The translations under genes were made by a program, and so were the position numbers. A stretch of DNA of 64,000 nt from Periplaneta americana. Lineage: Eukaryota; Arthropoda; Insecta; Blattodea; Blattidae. The DNA lies in NCBI RefSeq assembly GCF_040183065.1, contig NC_091119.1, positions 104,522,263 through 104,586,262 on the forward strand, in the 5' to 3' direction. Shown here in pieces: positions 43,444 through 56,770 of the stretch. The notes beneath the pieces are model-generated. The model searched no databases. It saw only the letters and a list, made by a program, of their open reading frames with translations, and was not told the origin of the DNA. The number at the start of each line of letters is the position of its first letter. Position 1 is the stretch's first letter.

Positions 43444-45784
43444 TACGTCATTAATCAAAACGTCTCCATCCAGATGTTACAATACGTAACTGTAGGTATT
43501 TTTGCCGCCGTAGCGTTACTTCAGCGCATCATGGGAGGCGACCAACATAATACTGCATAATGATTTATAGAAAACGAAATTTCCATATAGAACGGGAATA
43601 TGCCGCGAAAACCTACCATAAACTGCTACATTTTCCTCGAAATCCGCTTAGAACTACCGAAACTGAAACCCGAGTTTTCAGCGTGGAAATCCATGCGGCT
43701 AACGGTGAATTAAGAGGATAAAAATACATCTCCTTCATTGTTCGTAAAGTAATTTAAAATTCCAAGATGTGACATATTTTGGTGTTTTCAAATTATATTG
43801 TATAGATAGATTACGTAATTAACTTTAAACAAATTTCAGAGATATATATTATTTCGTATATTACAACGAGTTGTCAATATTAGAAGCAATTTACTATTTA
43901 CGAAAAAGTTTTCAAAAGTAGTATAAATGTGCAAAAGCATTAGTCGCTTTTAAACAGATGTAATATTACATCACTATGAAAGCAAAACGTCGGAGACAAA
44001 TTAATGTTCTATGGAACATCCTCGCAAATAAAAGTGCAAAAAATGCAGATAGACCCTAGGAATTGTTATGACAAGCAATCTACTCTGATTGAATGGTCTT
44101 CTATTTTTGCTAATAAATTATTACAAGGACGATATAATTAAAAGTGTACATTCTGGAATGTAAACAGATATGACGTCAGTCGCTTACCAAATGTCGTAAG
44201 AAATTCCATTAAAAATTTCCATTATTTCACGGCTAAGAATCTGTGTCCTCTCTTGTTTTATTTTAAAGTCACATGTTTCATTTACTTTTATTAAGATGAC
44301 GAAATTTGGTGAGGCCTTTTAATGAATATAAACATCTCCAAAATGAGTATAGAGGATTATGCTAGATTACGATAAAGTAGTCCGAACAGCTACTGAGAAG
44401 GAAGTCGTGGGCCAACAAGGAACGCAGTTTCACGGGGCTTATTGATGTCTCATCACCTCTCTCTAGGTCTAGGGGATAAGTTAAGTGGAAGGCCTGTGCC
44501 CGAGGATGAGTATGAAGATCTCGATATCATAATGACGAAGGAAGAAGCATCCCTCTTTCAGGTTAGTTGACCTATAAATATAGGACTTGATTGCAGACTT
44601 TAAGATGACAATCACATCACCAGTTACACTCTGTACAAAATTGTTACAATATTTTAAAATATTAAAAACATTAAATACAGTTCGAAAGTATAGAAAATGA
44701 AACTATATACTTATCTGTAATAATAATCAAGCATAGTTTAAGAGAAATAATGCCAAAATTTTAATAATTATATTCACGATTTTTAATTTGTTATCTAACA
44801 CTATATCAACTACGAGTTATCTACCGTCCGTAGAGATACTAGGTCAAAGATGCATGCATGCATCAGATGACCGATATCCAATCCAAATCAGCTGACTACA
44901 CTAAAGTTCACTGTGTATCCAGGTTTCGAGGAGGCTACTCCCCCTCGTCCCTCGTTCAGCCCCTTTCATCGAGGAATGCTGTGGAGATGTAAAGAAATGG
45001 AGATCGGACGGTATGATATTAATATCGAACGTGCCTCTATGCTAGTACTGTACTTTCCAGTCAAGAATCTCAGGCCTTACTCGAATTTGAACCTGGGTAG
45101 ATAACGAAAAATGTCGCAAAAACTTTTTGTAATACGTTATTATCTAGAACACATTTAAATTGCACTCGTCACAAAAATCCTTGTTTTGGACATGAAAAAG
45201 TCGTCTTTCGAGACAATCAGCTGTTTATGATCTTAAGTTTAGCCATATCCTGGACAAGAGAAAGTTACAATGCTCAAGTCTGAGATTGTTTGAGCTCATT
45301 GCATTAATACTGGCATTTAAATAAAATGAAACAGGTAACTTACTGTAATAATGAATCTTGTAGATTCAAAATCCGGTATATCCACTTTCACAAACTGAAG
45401 GATTTTTACAGTAACTGGTGGCAAATGGAGGGAGTTTTCAACCTAATACTGATTTTTAAAAAACCTTTTAATTTACATTTAGTGCTCTTTTAATTAAGGC
45501 TATATAAATCATTATAATTCATTATTTGAAAGCAATATGTGGGCGTAACTCAATTATTAACACATTGGTTTTTAGGGGGTTTTGAATCTAGGGGATTCAA
45601 ATTATCTTATAATTTATTATGATATGCCTGGACCGCAGTGAATGGTAGACGGAATAAATATGATATATTTATGCCCATCCAACATCATTACTGCGTTATT
45701 GCGATGTACCGAAATACATATGATATTTCCATGCAGGAATTCTGCGTTATCGTATGATGAAGGATCAGTAGAGCGGAGAAAAAT
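43444..45784. other. Mostly unidentified interval
   Basis: No gene supported with confidence. A plus-strand stretch at about 44442-44562 reads LMSHHLSLGLGDKLSGRP then VPEDEYEDLDIIMTKEEAS and ends at CAG|GTTAGT. It has exon-like composition and a plausible donor. The short repeat-like region 45610-45784 leads into a tRNA-like sequence. Confidence 0.3.
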
Positions 45785-45859
45785 TCTCTCCGGCACCGGG
45801 ATTCGATCCCGGGTTTTCAGCTCTACGTGCTGACGCTCTATCCACTAAGCCACACGTAA
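45785..45859 (-). other. tRNA-like sequence
   Basis: The minus strand has gtggcttagtggatagagc (A box) and gggatcgaatcccgg (B box). The ends do not form a good acceptor stem, so it is probably the head of a retroposon or satellite unit and not a tRNA gene. Confidence 0.5.
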
Positions 45860-45997
45860 TGTTAGGTTAAGCATTTTTTTTTGTCTCTCCCGGTTTGTTA
45901 GAAAGCGGAAATGCCATTATTCAGGTCATCAGAATCTCAAATAAATGCAATCATTTCCAATTTTCTTCTCTTGGAACTTTACCATTAATAGTATTTC

Positions 45998-47236
45998 TTT
46001 AACATTTATCCTTTGAAGAGGTGGAAAAATTCAAATATCTTGTAGCAACAGTAATAAATATAAATGACACTCGGGAGGAAATTAAACGCAGAATAAATAT
46101 GGGAAATGCCTGCTATTATTCGGTTGAGAAGCTTTTGTCATCTAGTCTTACTTACTTACTGGCTTTTAAGGAACCCGGAGGTTCATTGCCGCCCTCACAT
46201 AAGCCGCCATTGGTCCCTATCCTGAGCAAGATTAATCCATTCCCTGCCATCATATCCCACCTCCCTCAAATCCATTTTAATATTATCCTCCCATCTACGT
46301 CTCGGCCTCCCCAAAGGTCTTATTCCCTCCGGCCTCCCAACTAACACTCTATATGCATTTCTGGATTCGCCCATACGTGCTACATACCCTGCTCATCTCA
46401 AACGTCTGGATTTAATGTTCCTAATTATGTCAGGTGAAGAATACAATGAGTGCAGTTCTGTGATGTGTAACTTTCTCCATTCTCCTATAACTTCATCCCT
46501 CTTAGCCCCAAATATTTTCTTAAGCACCTTATTCTAAAATACCCTTAACCTATGTTCCTCTCTCAAAGTAAGAGTCCAATTTTCACAACCATAAAGAACA
46601 ACAGGTAATATAACTATTTTATAAATTCTAACTTTAAGATTTGTTGACAGCAGACTGGATGATAAAAGCTTCTCAATCGAATAATAACAGGTATATCCCA
46701 TATTTATTCTGCGTTTAATTTCCTCTTTGTCATCTAGTCTGCAGTAAAAAAATTTGAAAGTTAGAATTTATAACATAGTTATATTACCGGTTGTTTGTAT
46801 GGTTGTGAAACTTGGACTCTCACTTTGAGAGAGGAACAGAGATTAAGGATGTTTGAGAATAAGGTTCTTAGGAAAATATTTGGGGCTAAGAGGGATGAAG
46901 TTAGAGGAGAATGGAGAGAGTTACACAACACAGAACTGCACGAATTTTATTCTTCACCTGGCATAATTAGAACATTAAATCCAGACGTTTGAGTTGGTCA
47001 GGGCATGTAGCACGTATGGGCGAATCCAAAAATGCATATAGAGTGTTAGTTGGGAGGCCGGAGGGAATAAGACCTTTGGGGAGGCCGAGAAGTAGATGGG
47101 AGGATAATATTAAAATGGATTTGAGGGAGGTGGGATATGATGGCAGGGACTGGATTAATCTTGCTCAGGATAGGTACTGATGGCGGGCTTGTGTGAGGGC
47201 GGCAATGAACCTTCGGGTTCCTTGAAAGACATAAGT
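45998..47236 (+). mobile_element. RTE LINE fragment with a second RTE nested inside
   Basis: The outer copy is plus strand: [10 protein letters not shown]-type sequence from about 46000 to 46148, resuming at 46741 and continuing to GRPEGIRPLGRPRSRWED and the AAGT tail at about 47225-47236. The interruption is a minus-strand RTE fragment. Flanks tatttctttaac on the left and tattttttaac on the right may be the outer target duplication. Decayed. Confidence 0.85.
46149..46725 (-). mobile_element. Nested RTE 3' fragment
   Basis: A perfect 15-bp duplication tttgtcatctagtct lies at 46134-46148 and 46726-46740. The TTAC tail sits at its low-coordinate end, so it is minus strand, 577 bp, 5'-truncated. 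Younger than the RTE it interrupts. Confidence 0.92.
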
Positions 47237-47470
47237 AAGTAAGTATGTATTTTTTAACAATGCTTTCAACTGTAGAAGTTATTTAGAGTTGAAATTCAAT
47301 ATGGGCGAGAGATGATCAGTAAGTTTTGTCTGGAGTCTTCTTTCAGCGGTAGGACTGTGTTCCTGTGGAGGCACATGTGCCTGTTAAGGTATATGGCGTG
47401 CTTAAAACTTTTATGCTGCAGAATGTCTCATATACGAATAATTTCCTAGAAATGTGGGAAAAAAACTCAC

Positions 47471-48328
47471 CTCTTCACTACACGAAATGCAGGAAAGCAA
47501 CAGGCAGAAGTATCTCGTCATGAAGAAACAAGTAGATAGTAATGGCGTGTACGATGTGCCCAGAGTGTCCAATGCCACGAGGCACGTTACAACGCTGTAT
47601 AGATCATGGGTGATTCCGATGAAAGTGATGGCAGTGTTCAGGAGGACCAGTGGCGAGTAAACGGAATTCGCCAAGAAAGCGAGCTCACAGAGGGCGTCGT
47701 GCTGAAGCATCAAGGCTTCCAAGCAGTCCCGCGGACAGATTGGTCCTGACAGACGGGAGTTGGCATCGGCGAAAGTACTTCTTAGCAAGGGCAGGGCGGC
47801 GCAGAACTGAATCTCCACCACAAAGGTGGAGATGGGCACGAAGACGCACGCGAAGCAGAAGGGCAGAAACGATATACTGAAGTGATCGCAACAGTACGAT
47901 ATAGAGAACGAACCAAGACCTACGAGGTAGGCGATCAACTGCACGCTCAATACCTTCGTGACGAGTTTGCTGTGTCTTAAGTCGAAAACCTGTCCAGTAC
48001 AGCGCAAGTACTTTTCCTTTTTGTACACACATTCGAACAAAACCGTAAATCGCGCTAACACATAAAGACTGAAAACAAGAGCGGATATGATTGTGTGCAA
48101 TACACGGCCAAGTTTCATCAAGTCCAGAAACCATCTCGTCAGACTTACAAGTGACGTCGTCATGGAAACAATCGTGAACCCAAACGTGTAAAAAATGGAT
48201 AATTTCGATTCACGCATCTGGATCGAATAGTTTTCATTGCGTATCGAGAAAGGAACAAATACGCAAACTTTGCACGCAAAAAATATGCACATTATCATCG
48301 AGTGCCCACGTTCGTTCATCATCTTCAA
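47471..48328 (-). CDS. GR-6: divergent gustatory receptor, long exon
   Basis: 286 codons from ATG at 48328 to the phase-0 donor GTGAGT (47465-47470) after SCSEE. Overall sequence differs strongly from the other units. Length, six hydrophobic stretches (about residues 10-25, 48-65, 78-98, 125-160, 228-250 and 258-280), the exon end at a Glu before a phase-0 donor, and orientation place it in the array. LMLQHDALCELAFLANSVYS near residue 205 corresponds to the L..h..LC....hN..hS loop motif just before the fifth helix of insect gustatory receptors. TM7 is not included. Start is the first Met. A second Met three codons later would also serve. Frames at 47685-48134 are shadows. Confidence 0.8.
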
Positions 48329-48656
48329 AACAGAAACAATTATGTGGAACTTTCAGCTAGGAAGCACATTACTGGACCATTTATTTTATTTAGTTCCCCC
48401 GTAAGCACCTAACCAACGAAAAATAAAAAGGTTCCTATTTTATTGAAGCATTTGTAGATTACTATCAGAATGCGAATACTCTATACAGTTCAATTTATTT
48501 CCCAACTCATCACGTTGATTGTATTATGCGGCAATAACAACATGTTATTCGTTATTAAATTGAATAGAATTGCATGGTTGGACGCTCACTTTGTTTGAAA
48601 TGTAGAATTTTTAAAGTCATGTTGCAACATTTTTACGCAACTGAAACTTAGTGATA

Positions 48657-48692
<36 letters not shown>

Positions 48693-48966
48693 CTGATCGT
48701 GAGTAAGACAATATAACTTTTAAGCAAATAACTTAAAAATATTGGCTTTCCGAATTCAAATTCTAGACATAATGATGAATGAATCATTAATTTCATTACG
48801 AATGGGAAAATATACGGTGGTAATTCTGGCACAATACAAAAGGGAAGAAACACAATTTACACAAAACAAATTACAAAACACATAACAATGAACACAACTA
48901 AATACTAAACAATAAAACAAAACACAAAATAGTACACTAATAAAAAAATAAATCGGAACAATTACA
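48329..48966. other. Intergenic, with a 28-bp poly-A run
   Basis: The A run is at 48661-48688. It could be the tail of an old retroposon, but the adjacent sequence is unrecognised. No gene. Confidence 0.4.
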
Positions 48967-48989
48967 AAACAATAATTCAATTTGAAAAG

Positions 48990-49200
48990 CCGGCCCGGAT
49001 GGCTCAAGCGGTAGGGGCACGGCATGTCCCTATCGCTTGGTCCGAAGGGTTGTGGGTTCGAGTCCCGCCTCGGGCATGGGTGTTGTGATTGTATTAGTAT
49101 AAGTAAAAAACAAAGGAACCAAAGGTAAAACAAACAGAAAACAAAAATAGATAACTTTGGAAAACGGCCTCTGGCCGGTCGAAATTAAAAAAAAAACAAT
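48990..49200 (+). mobile_element. tRNA-derived SINE, family S5
   Basis: The head (from gcccggatggctcaagc, about 48993) has a good A box and a B box gggttcgagtcccgc near 49052. The spacing between them is long, as in a Leu/Ser-type tRNA. The body ends in an A-rich stretch near 49185-49200. The string aaaacaataa occurs near 48967 and 49190 and may be the target duplication. Confidence 0.6.
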
Positions 49201-49674
49201 AAGATAAATACAAACGCATTAGAAAATCACAATATAAACACGACTCACAAAACAAATACGAAATCACAACAAAAATACTTTAGAACCCATTAAATAAGCC
49301 TTTACACAAGCTACAGAAATATTATTAAACTCTTTACGCGATATTTACAACGCACAGAATTTTTAATCAATTTTAACACTTATGAAACCCCTTATCACTT
49401 CAAATACTCACACTGCGCTTATTTATTTCTAAAACACTTTTCAAGACTAGATAATTCCAATAAACACAAACGAAGATGCAATACAGAAAACACAATGGGA
49501 TCGCATGGCTATGGTGAAATAACATAATGAAACTCTAAAGTGATGATTAAATGTTCATTACACATTCATATTTACATAAAATATACGTTACGTATAAGGT
49601 GTGTGCAAAGTTTCATAACAATTCGTTAGCATGCAAGTTATTAATTTTGTCCAGCTATATTTGCGGTTTTGCAC
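49201..49674. other. No supported feature
   Basis: AT-rich, rich in ACAAAAC runs. No gene. Confidence 0.4.
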
Positions 49675-49890
49675 ACTGTGCGACGTGGTCCGGACGGTAA
49701 ACGCGTTTGCCTGATATGCTCGGACGTAGGATTCATTCCCCCCTGGACTGATTACATGGTTGGGTTTTTTCCTACAGCTAATCCTATTGGAATATACGAT
49801 ATTATATCATGAAATACCATTTTCCTCTTACCAATCCTATCAACGTGATATAATTCTTACTTGGAACAGAGTCGTTAAATAACAAACTAA
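49675..49890 (+). mobile_element. Degenerate tRNA-derived SINE, family S6
   Basis: A head near 49683 with ggtccggacggtaaacg and a degraded B box ggattcattccc. The end carries gtcgttaaataac, as in the other SINE families of this window. No target duplication found. Confidence 0.5.
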
Positions 49891-50055
49891 AAATCAAAAT
49901 TTATGTTCAGAAATTCTATTTATCGATATCAATACTTCATAGTCACGTGGTTGAATAACGTTATCCAAGATACTAAGAAATCGCAAAACAAAAGGAACAA
50001 TAATATTCTCCACCATGCTGCAGGGGTTTCTTTCATAAAAATTAACTTCTCTTAC

Positions 50056-53000
50056 TTACAAATGGCTTTTAAGGAACTCGCAGGTTCATTGCCGCCCTCA
50101 CATAAGCCCGCCATTAGTCCCTATTCTCTGCAAGATTAATCCAGTCTCTATCATCATATCCCACCTCCCTCAGATCCACTTTAATATTATCTTTCCATCT
50201 ACGTCTCGGTCTCCCCAAAGGTCTTTTTCCCTCCGGTCTCCCAACTAACACTCTATATGCATTTTTGGATTCGCCCATACGTGCTACAAGCCCTGCCCAT
50301 TTTAAACGTCTGGATTTAATGTTCGTAATTATGTCAGGTGAAGAATGCAATGCGTGCAGTTCTCTGTTATGTAACTTTCTCCATTCTCCTGTAACTTCAT
50401 CTCTCTTAGCCCCAAATAATTTCCTAAGAAACATATTCTCAAACACCCTTAATCTATATTCCTCTCTCAAAGTGAGAGTCCAAATTTCACTACCATACAG
50501 AACAACAGGTAATATAACTGTTCTATAAATTTTAACTTTCAGATTTATTGACAGCAAACTAGATAACAAAAGGTTCTCAACCGAATATTAACAAGCATTT
50601 CCCATATTTATTCTGCGTTTAATTTCCTCCCGAGTATCATTTATATTTGTTACTGTTGCTCCAAGATATTTGAATTTTTCCACCTCTTCGAAAGATAAAT
50701 CTCCAATTTTTGTATTGACGTTTCGTAGAATATTCTGGTCACGAGACATAATCATATACTTCGTCTTTTCGGGGTTTACTTCCAAACCTATGGCTTTACT
50801 TGCTTCAAGTAAAGTTTCCGTGTTTTCCCTAATCGTTTGTGGATTTTCTCCTAACATATTGACGTCATCCGCATAGACAAGAAGCTGATGTAACCCGTTC
50901 AATTCCAAACCCTCTCTGTTATCTTGAACTTTTCTAATGGCATATTCTAGCGACGTTAAAAAGTAAAGGTGATAATGCATCTCCTTGCTTTAGCGAGCAG
51001 TGAATTGGGAAGCATCAGACAAAAGCTGGCCTATACTGTCTCTGATGTAAATTTCATAGAGACACATTTTAATTATTCGAATTAGTTTCTTGGGAATACC
51101 AAATGCAATAAGAATATTATATAAAATTCTCTCTTAATAACGTCATGTGCCTTTTTGAAATCTATGAATAAATGATGTACTGCACGCTTACACTCCCATT
51201 TTTTCTCCAACATCTGTGGAATAGGCCTACAAAAAATCTGATCAATAGTCGATCTATTACGCCTAAAACCACACTGATGATCCCCAATAATTTCGTCTAC
51301 ATACGGAGTTAATGTTCTCAAAAGAATATTGCACAAAATTTTGTAAGACGTCAACAAAAGTGATATTTCTCGAAAGTTACTACAGTTAGTCTTGTCCCCC
51401 TTCTTAAAAATAGGTACAATTATGGTCACCTTCCATTGTTCTGGTACAATTTCCTTTCCCCAAATAGCAAGTAGAAGCTTATAAATTTTGCAAGAAAATG
51501 CGCTTCCACCCTTTTGTATTAATTCTACTAGAATTTGATAGATAGCTACCTGGAGACTTGTACGTTTTCAGATTTTCTATCGTAATTTCGACTTCAGAAA
51601 GTGTGGGTTCGGATACAAATGGCTTAGCAGTTTGTGTTTTAATTTCGTCCCTATGTACATTTAGTATTTGCCCAAAATAGTTCTTCCATCTTTTCAAGAT
51701 TGAATGTGAGTCTGCAAGCAAGTCACCATTCTCATCCTTGATCACGTTTACCCTTGCCTGATATCCGTTCTTAAATTCCTTTTTAAATCTCAAATATTTT
51801 TATTCTCACTATTTGTTTCTACCTCATTCAGTTTTTCCTTCAAGTAATCTCTCTTTTTATTCCTAAGTGTACGACTTGCTTTCCGTCTGTCATTGAAATA
51901 ATTATCCCTATTCGCCTCAACTGGATCCTGTAAGAATTTCAATTTTGCCTGTTTCCTTCTTTCTACTACCGTGCAGCAATCTTCATCAAACCACGGTTTC
52001 TTTCTCTTGGTTTCATAATAATCTATCCTCTGCCCAGCTGCAATTTTGATACTATCTCTGATATTTTCCCATACGCTATTATCATTTAAGTCTTTCTCAA
52101 CTTCGTCGGACCTTTCTAAAGTGGCATACCTATTTGAAATTTCGACCTGATAATGTTGCTTAGCTTCTTCGTCCTTTAATTTCAGGATATGAAATCTAGG
52201 CCTACTAGTATTAACTTGTTGCTCTACTCACTTGGTTCCTGATGGTCTTTCTCTCAATTCTCCAATTACCAAATAATTGTCAGAATTACAGTCTGCCCTC
52301 CTGAAAGTTCGAATGTCTGCTATACTAGAATGTCTTCGTTTATCTATCAAGATGTGATCTATTTGGTTGTATGTCAATCCATCTGGATAAGTCCAAGCAT
52401 GTTTATGTATATCCTTATGGGGAAATATTGTACTTTTGACAATTAAATTTTTTGAAGTCGCAAAATTGACTAACCTACCTCCATTGTCATTACTAGACAC
52501 GAGTAGGCTCCTTTTCCAATAGTTGCTTCACAAATATCCTTCCGTCCTACTTCAGCGTTGAAATCCCCTAATAAAATTTTCATGTGATACCTAGATAACT
52601 GATCAAAAGTGTGTTCCAATTCCTCGTAGAAGCTATCCTTTATATTGGCATCTTTCTGTTCTGCAGGGGCGGGGGTGAGCATTTTTAACTATGATATCGC
52701 ACTATCTACCCTTAAGTACTAAATACGATCACCTGTCACTGATAAATTCGACCTTTTTTTACTGCCGATTTTATTCTTTTATGAAATTGGTGATCAGTGT
52801 TTCCTTCCCCATAATACAACATGCAATCTCCTATTTGTGATATGCCATTCCCATATAACCTAACCTCTTGTATTCCCACGAAGTCTATTCTATATCTAGC
52901 TATATCTTTTGCTACTAATGTTACCCTTCCTGTTCTATAAAGACTAGTTACTTTCCAAGTTCCAAATCTCATGACATTATTCCTTTGCTATGGTCGTGCC

Positions 53001-53236
53001 AAAGAATCAGTTCCATTCCGAGGCTTATTGTATGGATTCTTAACAAGCTGCTTTTTACGGTGATGGGTTGTTAGCCCTTCGCCCAACTCCCAAACTGGAG
53101 GACCACCCCTTATCGGCTGTTCACGACTGCATATTCTATATATTCGCAGCTACCTTCTGGAGGCCGTCTCCTTTATCCGGAACCTGAGGACGCGCTATGC
53201 CGTGGTGTTAGGGACCCACAATACATGGAATCCACT
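50056..53236 (-). mobile_element. Nearly full-length RTE LINE, decayed
   Basis: It includes a 5' region (about 53000-53236), apurinic-like endonuclease, reverse transcriptase and 3' AAGT tail (50056-50062), about 3.2 kb in all. The string acttctc at both outer flanks (near 50048 and 53236) may be a short target duplication. The coding region is broken into at least seven frames, so it is dead. It is the reference copy for the other RTE fragments here. Confidence 0.85.
50114..52972 (-). pseudogene. RTE endonuclease/reverse transcriptase remains
   Basis: In order on the minus strand: endonuclease start (MRFGTWKVTSLYRTGR, VGIQEVRLYG) at 52972; ILLGDFNAEVG near 52580; NQIDHILIDKRRHSS and CNSDNYLV near 52370-52270. 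Reverse transcriptase follows with [46 protein letters not shown] (catalytic Asp pair kept) and the C-terminal [15 protein letters not shown]. The endonuclease SDH motif reads SDN, so the catalytic His is lost in addition to the frameshifts. The order is that of RTE-clade elements, which have endonuclease and reverse transcriptase in one protein. Confidence 0.85.
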
Positions 53237-53508
53237 TCTCAGTTTTCTGAATTTTTTCTCCGTTTTAGAGTAATTATTTAATCAGAATTCAACTAGTGTT
53301 ATAAATGGAAGATAGCTTATATGAAATGACAACGGAAGGAATTGACAAGAAAGAGAGTAACTACGATTCCCTAAAAGGAACTTACTATTGATTCCTAATT
53401 TATTCTTGGAAAAAAAAAATAATATGTGCGAAGACTTTCATATATAAACAATACGTATAATTATGTGGAATACTATGTGATAAATGTGACAATAACGTGA
53501 TGAATTAC

Positions 53509-54531
53509 CTGGTACTGCGCCGCGTGGCAGGAAGAAACCAGCAAAATAGTCTTGAGCAGAAAGTACACCGTCCATGGGACACCGAAAAACCACCAGCTAC
53601 AGCTACAGTTCCATTCATGGTTGCACGTGATGAAAAGGGACAACACGTAGTAACTGTTGCATAACAGGCAAATGAAATTATATGTCAAGTTCGCCACCAG
53701 GTTGAGCGAGAATATCTGGTTCAACTCGTTTGAGACCTCGCACAGATGCAAGTGGCGCATTTCGAGAAGCCTCAGTCTTCCTAGCAGTTGAGTATCTGGC
53801 AGTGTTTTGTGTGCAGAATTATGATCGGTGTACACTATTGAACTGAAGTGATTTTCTGTAACTGTTTCTTTGTTATATCGGTTGATAGAACACTCGCTAA
53901 CTCCTATTGGTGTAAATTCAGCCTCGAAACACATCGCGTCTTCTTCATTATTCTTCTTGAAGAGCAATTCCAATTCATTGTTGAGCTGAACAAAGTGATT
54001 CTCAACAATCCTGACGAGAATTTCGAACTGACATTCCACTGCACCGCTCGTTATCTCCATTGTGTAGTTTGACATAAGGAATACAAAGTCATAGGCAGAT
54101 CTGATCCATACGATAAAATCTGTTATGTAGAGTCCGGAGAGTAATGCGAGAATGGCGTACTGGATCCCGCTGTTCACATCGACCAGAATCTCCAATATGG
54201 TCTTCCGCAGCGTTTTTCTCTGTGTGAAGTACAAAAAAATTGCCGATATGTACATTCCAAAGGTGATGACTGACTGGACGATGCTGATGGAGTTCGTGAA
54301 AGGGGAGGCAAATCCGTACACCCGGTCTTCCTTGATGAGGTTTATAAGTTGTAAACTTGCAACGAATGTCATTACAGTAATGCTGTACAGTGCTGAAAAC
54401 TTCGATACGTTTGGTGATTTTATTTCTGGTATCGTCAATGGAGCGAAGCCAAAAATATATAAGATAAGGAATAGGAATCTCATATTATAATCGTTGATAC
54501 AAAATGTATTCAAACCCTTAAAATCTGACAC
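53509..54531 (-). CDS. GR-7: divergent gustatory receptor, longest exon
   Basis: 341 codons from ATG at 54531 to the phase-0 donor GTAATT (53503-53508) after HAAQYQ. It has about six hydrophobic segments (roughly residues 18-35, 48-66, 80-102, 124-142, 279-302 and 310-330). A long hydrophilic loop between the fourth and fifth segments carries NNELELLFKKNNEED. After it comes LLGRLRLLEMRHLHLCEVSNEL, followed by NQIFSLNLVANL. This L..h..LC.....N..hs..h loop is characteristic of insect gustatory receptors, and here it is the clearest in the window. About 30 residues longer than GR-3 to GR-5, mostly in the loop. The GTAATT donor is weaker than the others. TM7 not included. Opposite-strand frames (53848-54072, 54152-54490) are shadows. 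Confidence 0.85.
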
Positions 54532-56381
54532 GAAAATATAGCTGTCTGCGTATTTAAAGTGAGTCGTTTATACTTATATAAGCAACTTTGAAAGCACCTA
54601 TTGCATAGAAATTAATATTGAGTTATCTACTTACATACATGTATTATTTTGGTTAAAATCAGTTCAATTATGTAATTTCCGTTAATTACATACTGTCACT
54701 GCACTCAGTACACATCAATTGTTGCTTGACATCCTACATTCAGTAAATAATACTACAATTCTTACACTTTATCAGACTAGAAAAATTGAATTGTCATAAA
54801 AATTACGCATGAAAGTGTTGTTATTCTTCGGTTCAGGTGGTAACTCAATTATATCGGATCAAATTTGGAAGAACAAACTGAAATGTTACTCTCAATAAGA
54901 AAGATAAGTTTCGTCTTCCTTCACTGGCGTTCGTCCAGCGTTGTCTTGAATGTTAACTTTCCGCCAAAATGATTACATGACCAGAATATTCCACTAGTTG
55001 AGTATATTTAATGTTGATTAATAATTCCCGCAGCGTTGAATATGAAACGTGTCAAAAGGACGAATATCTGAATTATATGATGATAATATGTATCAAACAT
55101 ATGATCATGAACTAGAGAACTGAATAAAATTACACACAAACAATGACACTCAAACTCGATTCTCAACACGACTCTGGATGTTTTCTTATAATGCTACATA
55201 GAGTCGCATTCCATTGGTTGTATGGGTTATCCCTTTTACTTTCATTATCTACTTGGAAGCGTTCATAAAACCAAATTGTTCTCAAGACTTGTCGACTCTC
55301 TGATCACGTCACTTGCACGTCACTGTTTTTTGTCGTAAAATAGAGAATTGAACTGTTTACGAACACTAAGTATTATGTCGATATGTCGTTCGCTGTCAAG
55401 CACTTAGGAAAACAAATAAATTCGTATTTTTATCAGATTGTAAATGTTTTCCGTTATTAGTTAATAAAATAAAATTACTTAATTGAATAAAGGAGTTATC
55501 CTTGCCATAAAATAAAACTAATTAACCGAATAAGTTTAATAATGCCTGCCATGGCTTACTCCACGAGTGATTATGACTTATTCAACGTAGCTTTTAAACG
55601 ACGATCGTGGATTTGAGTCCCATATAGTGTCATCGGTAATGAGCTGTTGTGAATCTAATGTCCTGTGACTCATGCAGTATAACAATTGGGTTGTATTCGA
55701 AAAGAATTGATTACTCTATGTACTTAAATGAGAAGGAATTAATTACAGCAATTTTTACTATGATTCTAATGGATTGAAGGAAATATTTCGGTTATTGTTT
55801 CATAAACATTATCATTAGTTACAGTTTAAAATAAATATGAATCGCAGTTGCTTCAATCACATTTTCGCCAGTTTTCGTTTATTTATTTTTTCTTCACATA
55901 TTAAGATGACTCATTTTGTGTTAAAAAGCCATCAGTCCCTTTGCAGACTGTCCATCATCGCTGATTTGTGGTGGACAAAGCCAAGGTTGTGAGGGTATCT
56001 CAGTGGATCTGCACTTTCACTTCATTATTCCACCAATATTCCATGTTTTTACATTTAATTATCAATATTACTTTCTACTTCTAAAAAAAATAGGGCACTA
56101 CTTGTGTTTGCGTGACGCCAAATCGATCGTCCGTCATGGTGGGTTTTCCTTGCTCTTTGTACAAAAATATTGGCAGATGGCAGTCGTGGTGGATTTTAGA
56201 CTCAGAAGTGTGAAAGAAGAACCGGAGCCTCGTCTGACAAAGACATTGTACATGTAGGTCAGTAAAATACTACAGATACGATATCGGAGATATGGTCTAC
56301 GGATTTCGTAACTGTAGAGGAATACGTACTGTGGCGGACGGTGCAGACGGATTAGCCGGCCAGCACAATTCTCACGCAATA
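54532..56381. other. Upstream of GR-7; no other gene
   Basis: AT-rich. Read for a C-terminal receptor exon of GR-8 without success. The plus-strand frame at 56003-56257 has no recognised similarity. Confidence 0.4.
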
Positions 56382-56398
56382 ATAATAATAATAATAAT

Positions 56399-56439
<41 letters not shown>

Positions 56440-56734
56440 TTTTATTTTCGCTGGCAGAGTTAAGGCCATAAGGCCTTCTCTTCCACTCAACCAGCCTTAA
56501 TCAATACAATACATAAATTTAAATTACAAATATTTACACTAGACTTAAAAGGTTCTCCAGCAATATTCTTCACTACACATTTATTTAAATTTAGATAAAT
56601 CTATAAGGTAAAGTAGTAACTTAATTTATGAGCTAATTTAATTCAATTAATTATAATTAATTTAATATTTGAGATAGCTAGTAAAATGATGAAAATTAAT
56701 TTAATATAAGCTTACTAGGACTATGTTACAGGGA

Positions 56735-56770
<36 letters not shown>

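Noticed and set aside
55056-55080. Minus-strand match to the TY-five residues-Q pattern of the last GR exon
   Set aside because: The five residues include two His, and the preceding residues are not a hydrophobic helix, so it is a chance match.
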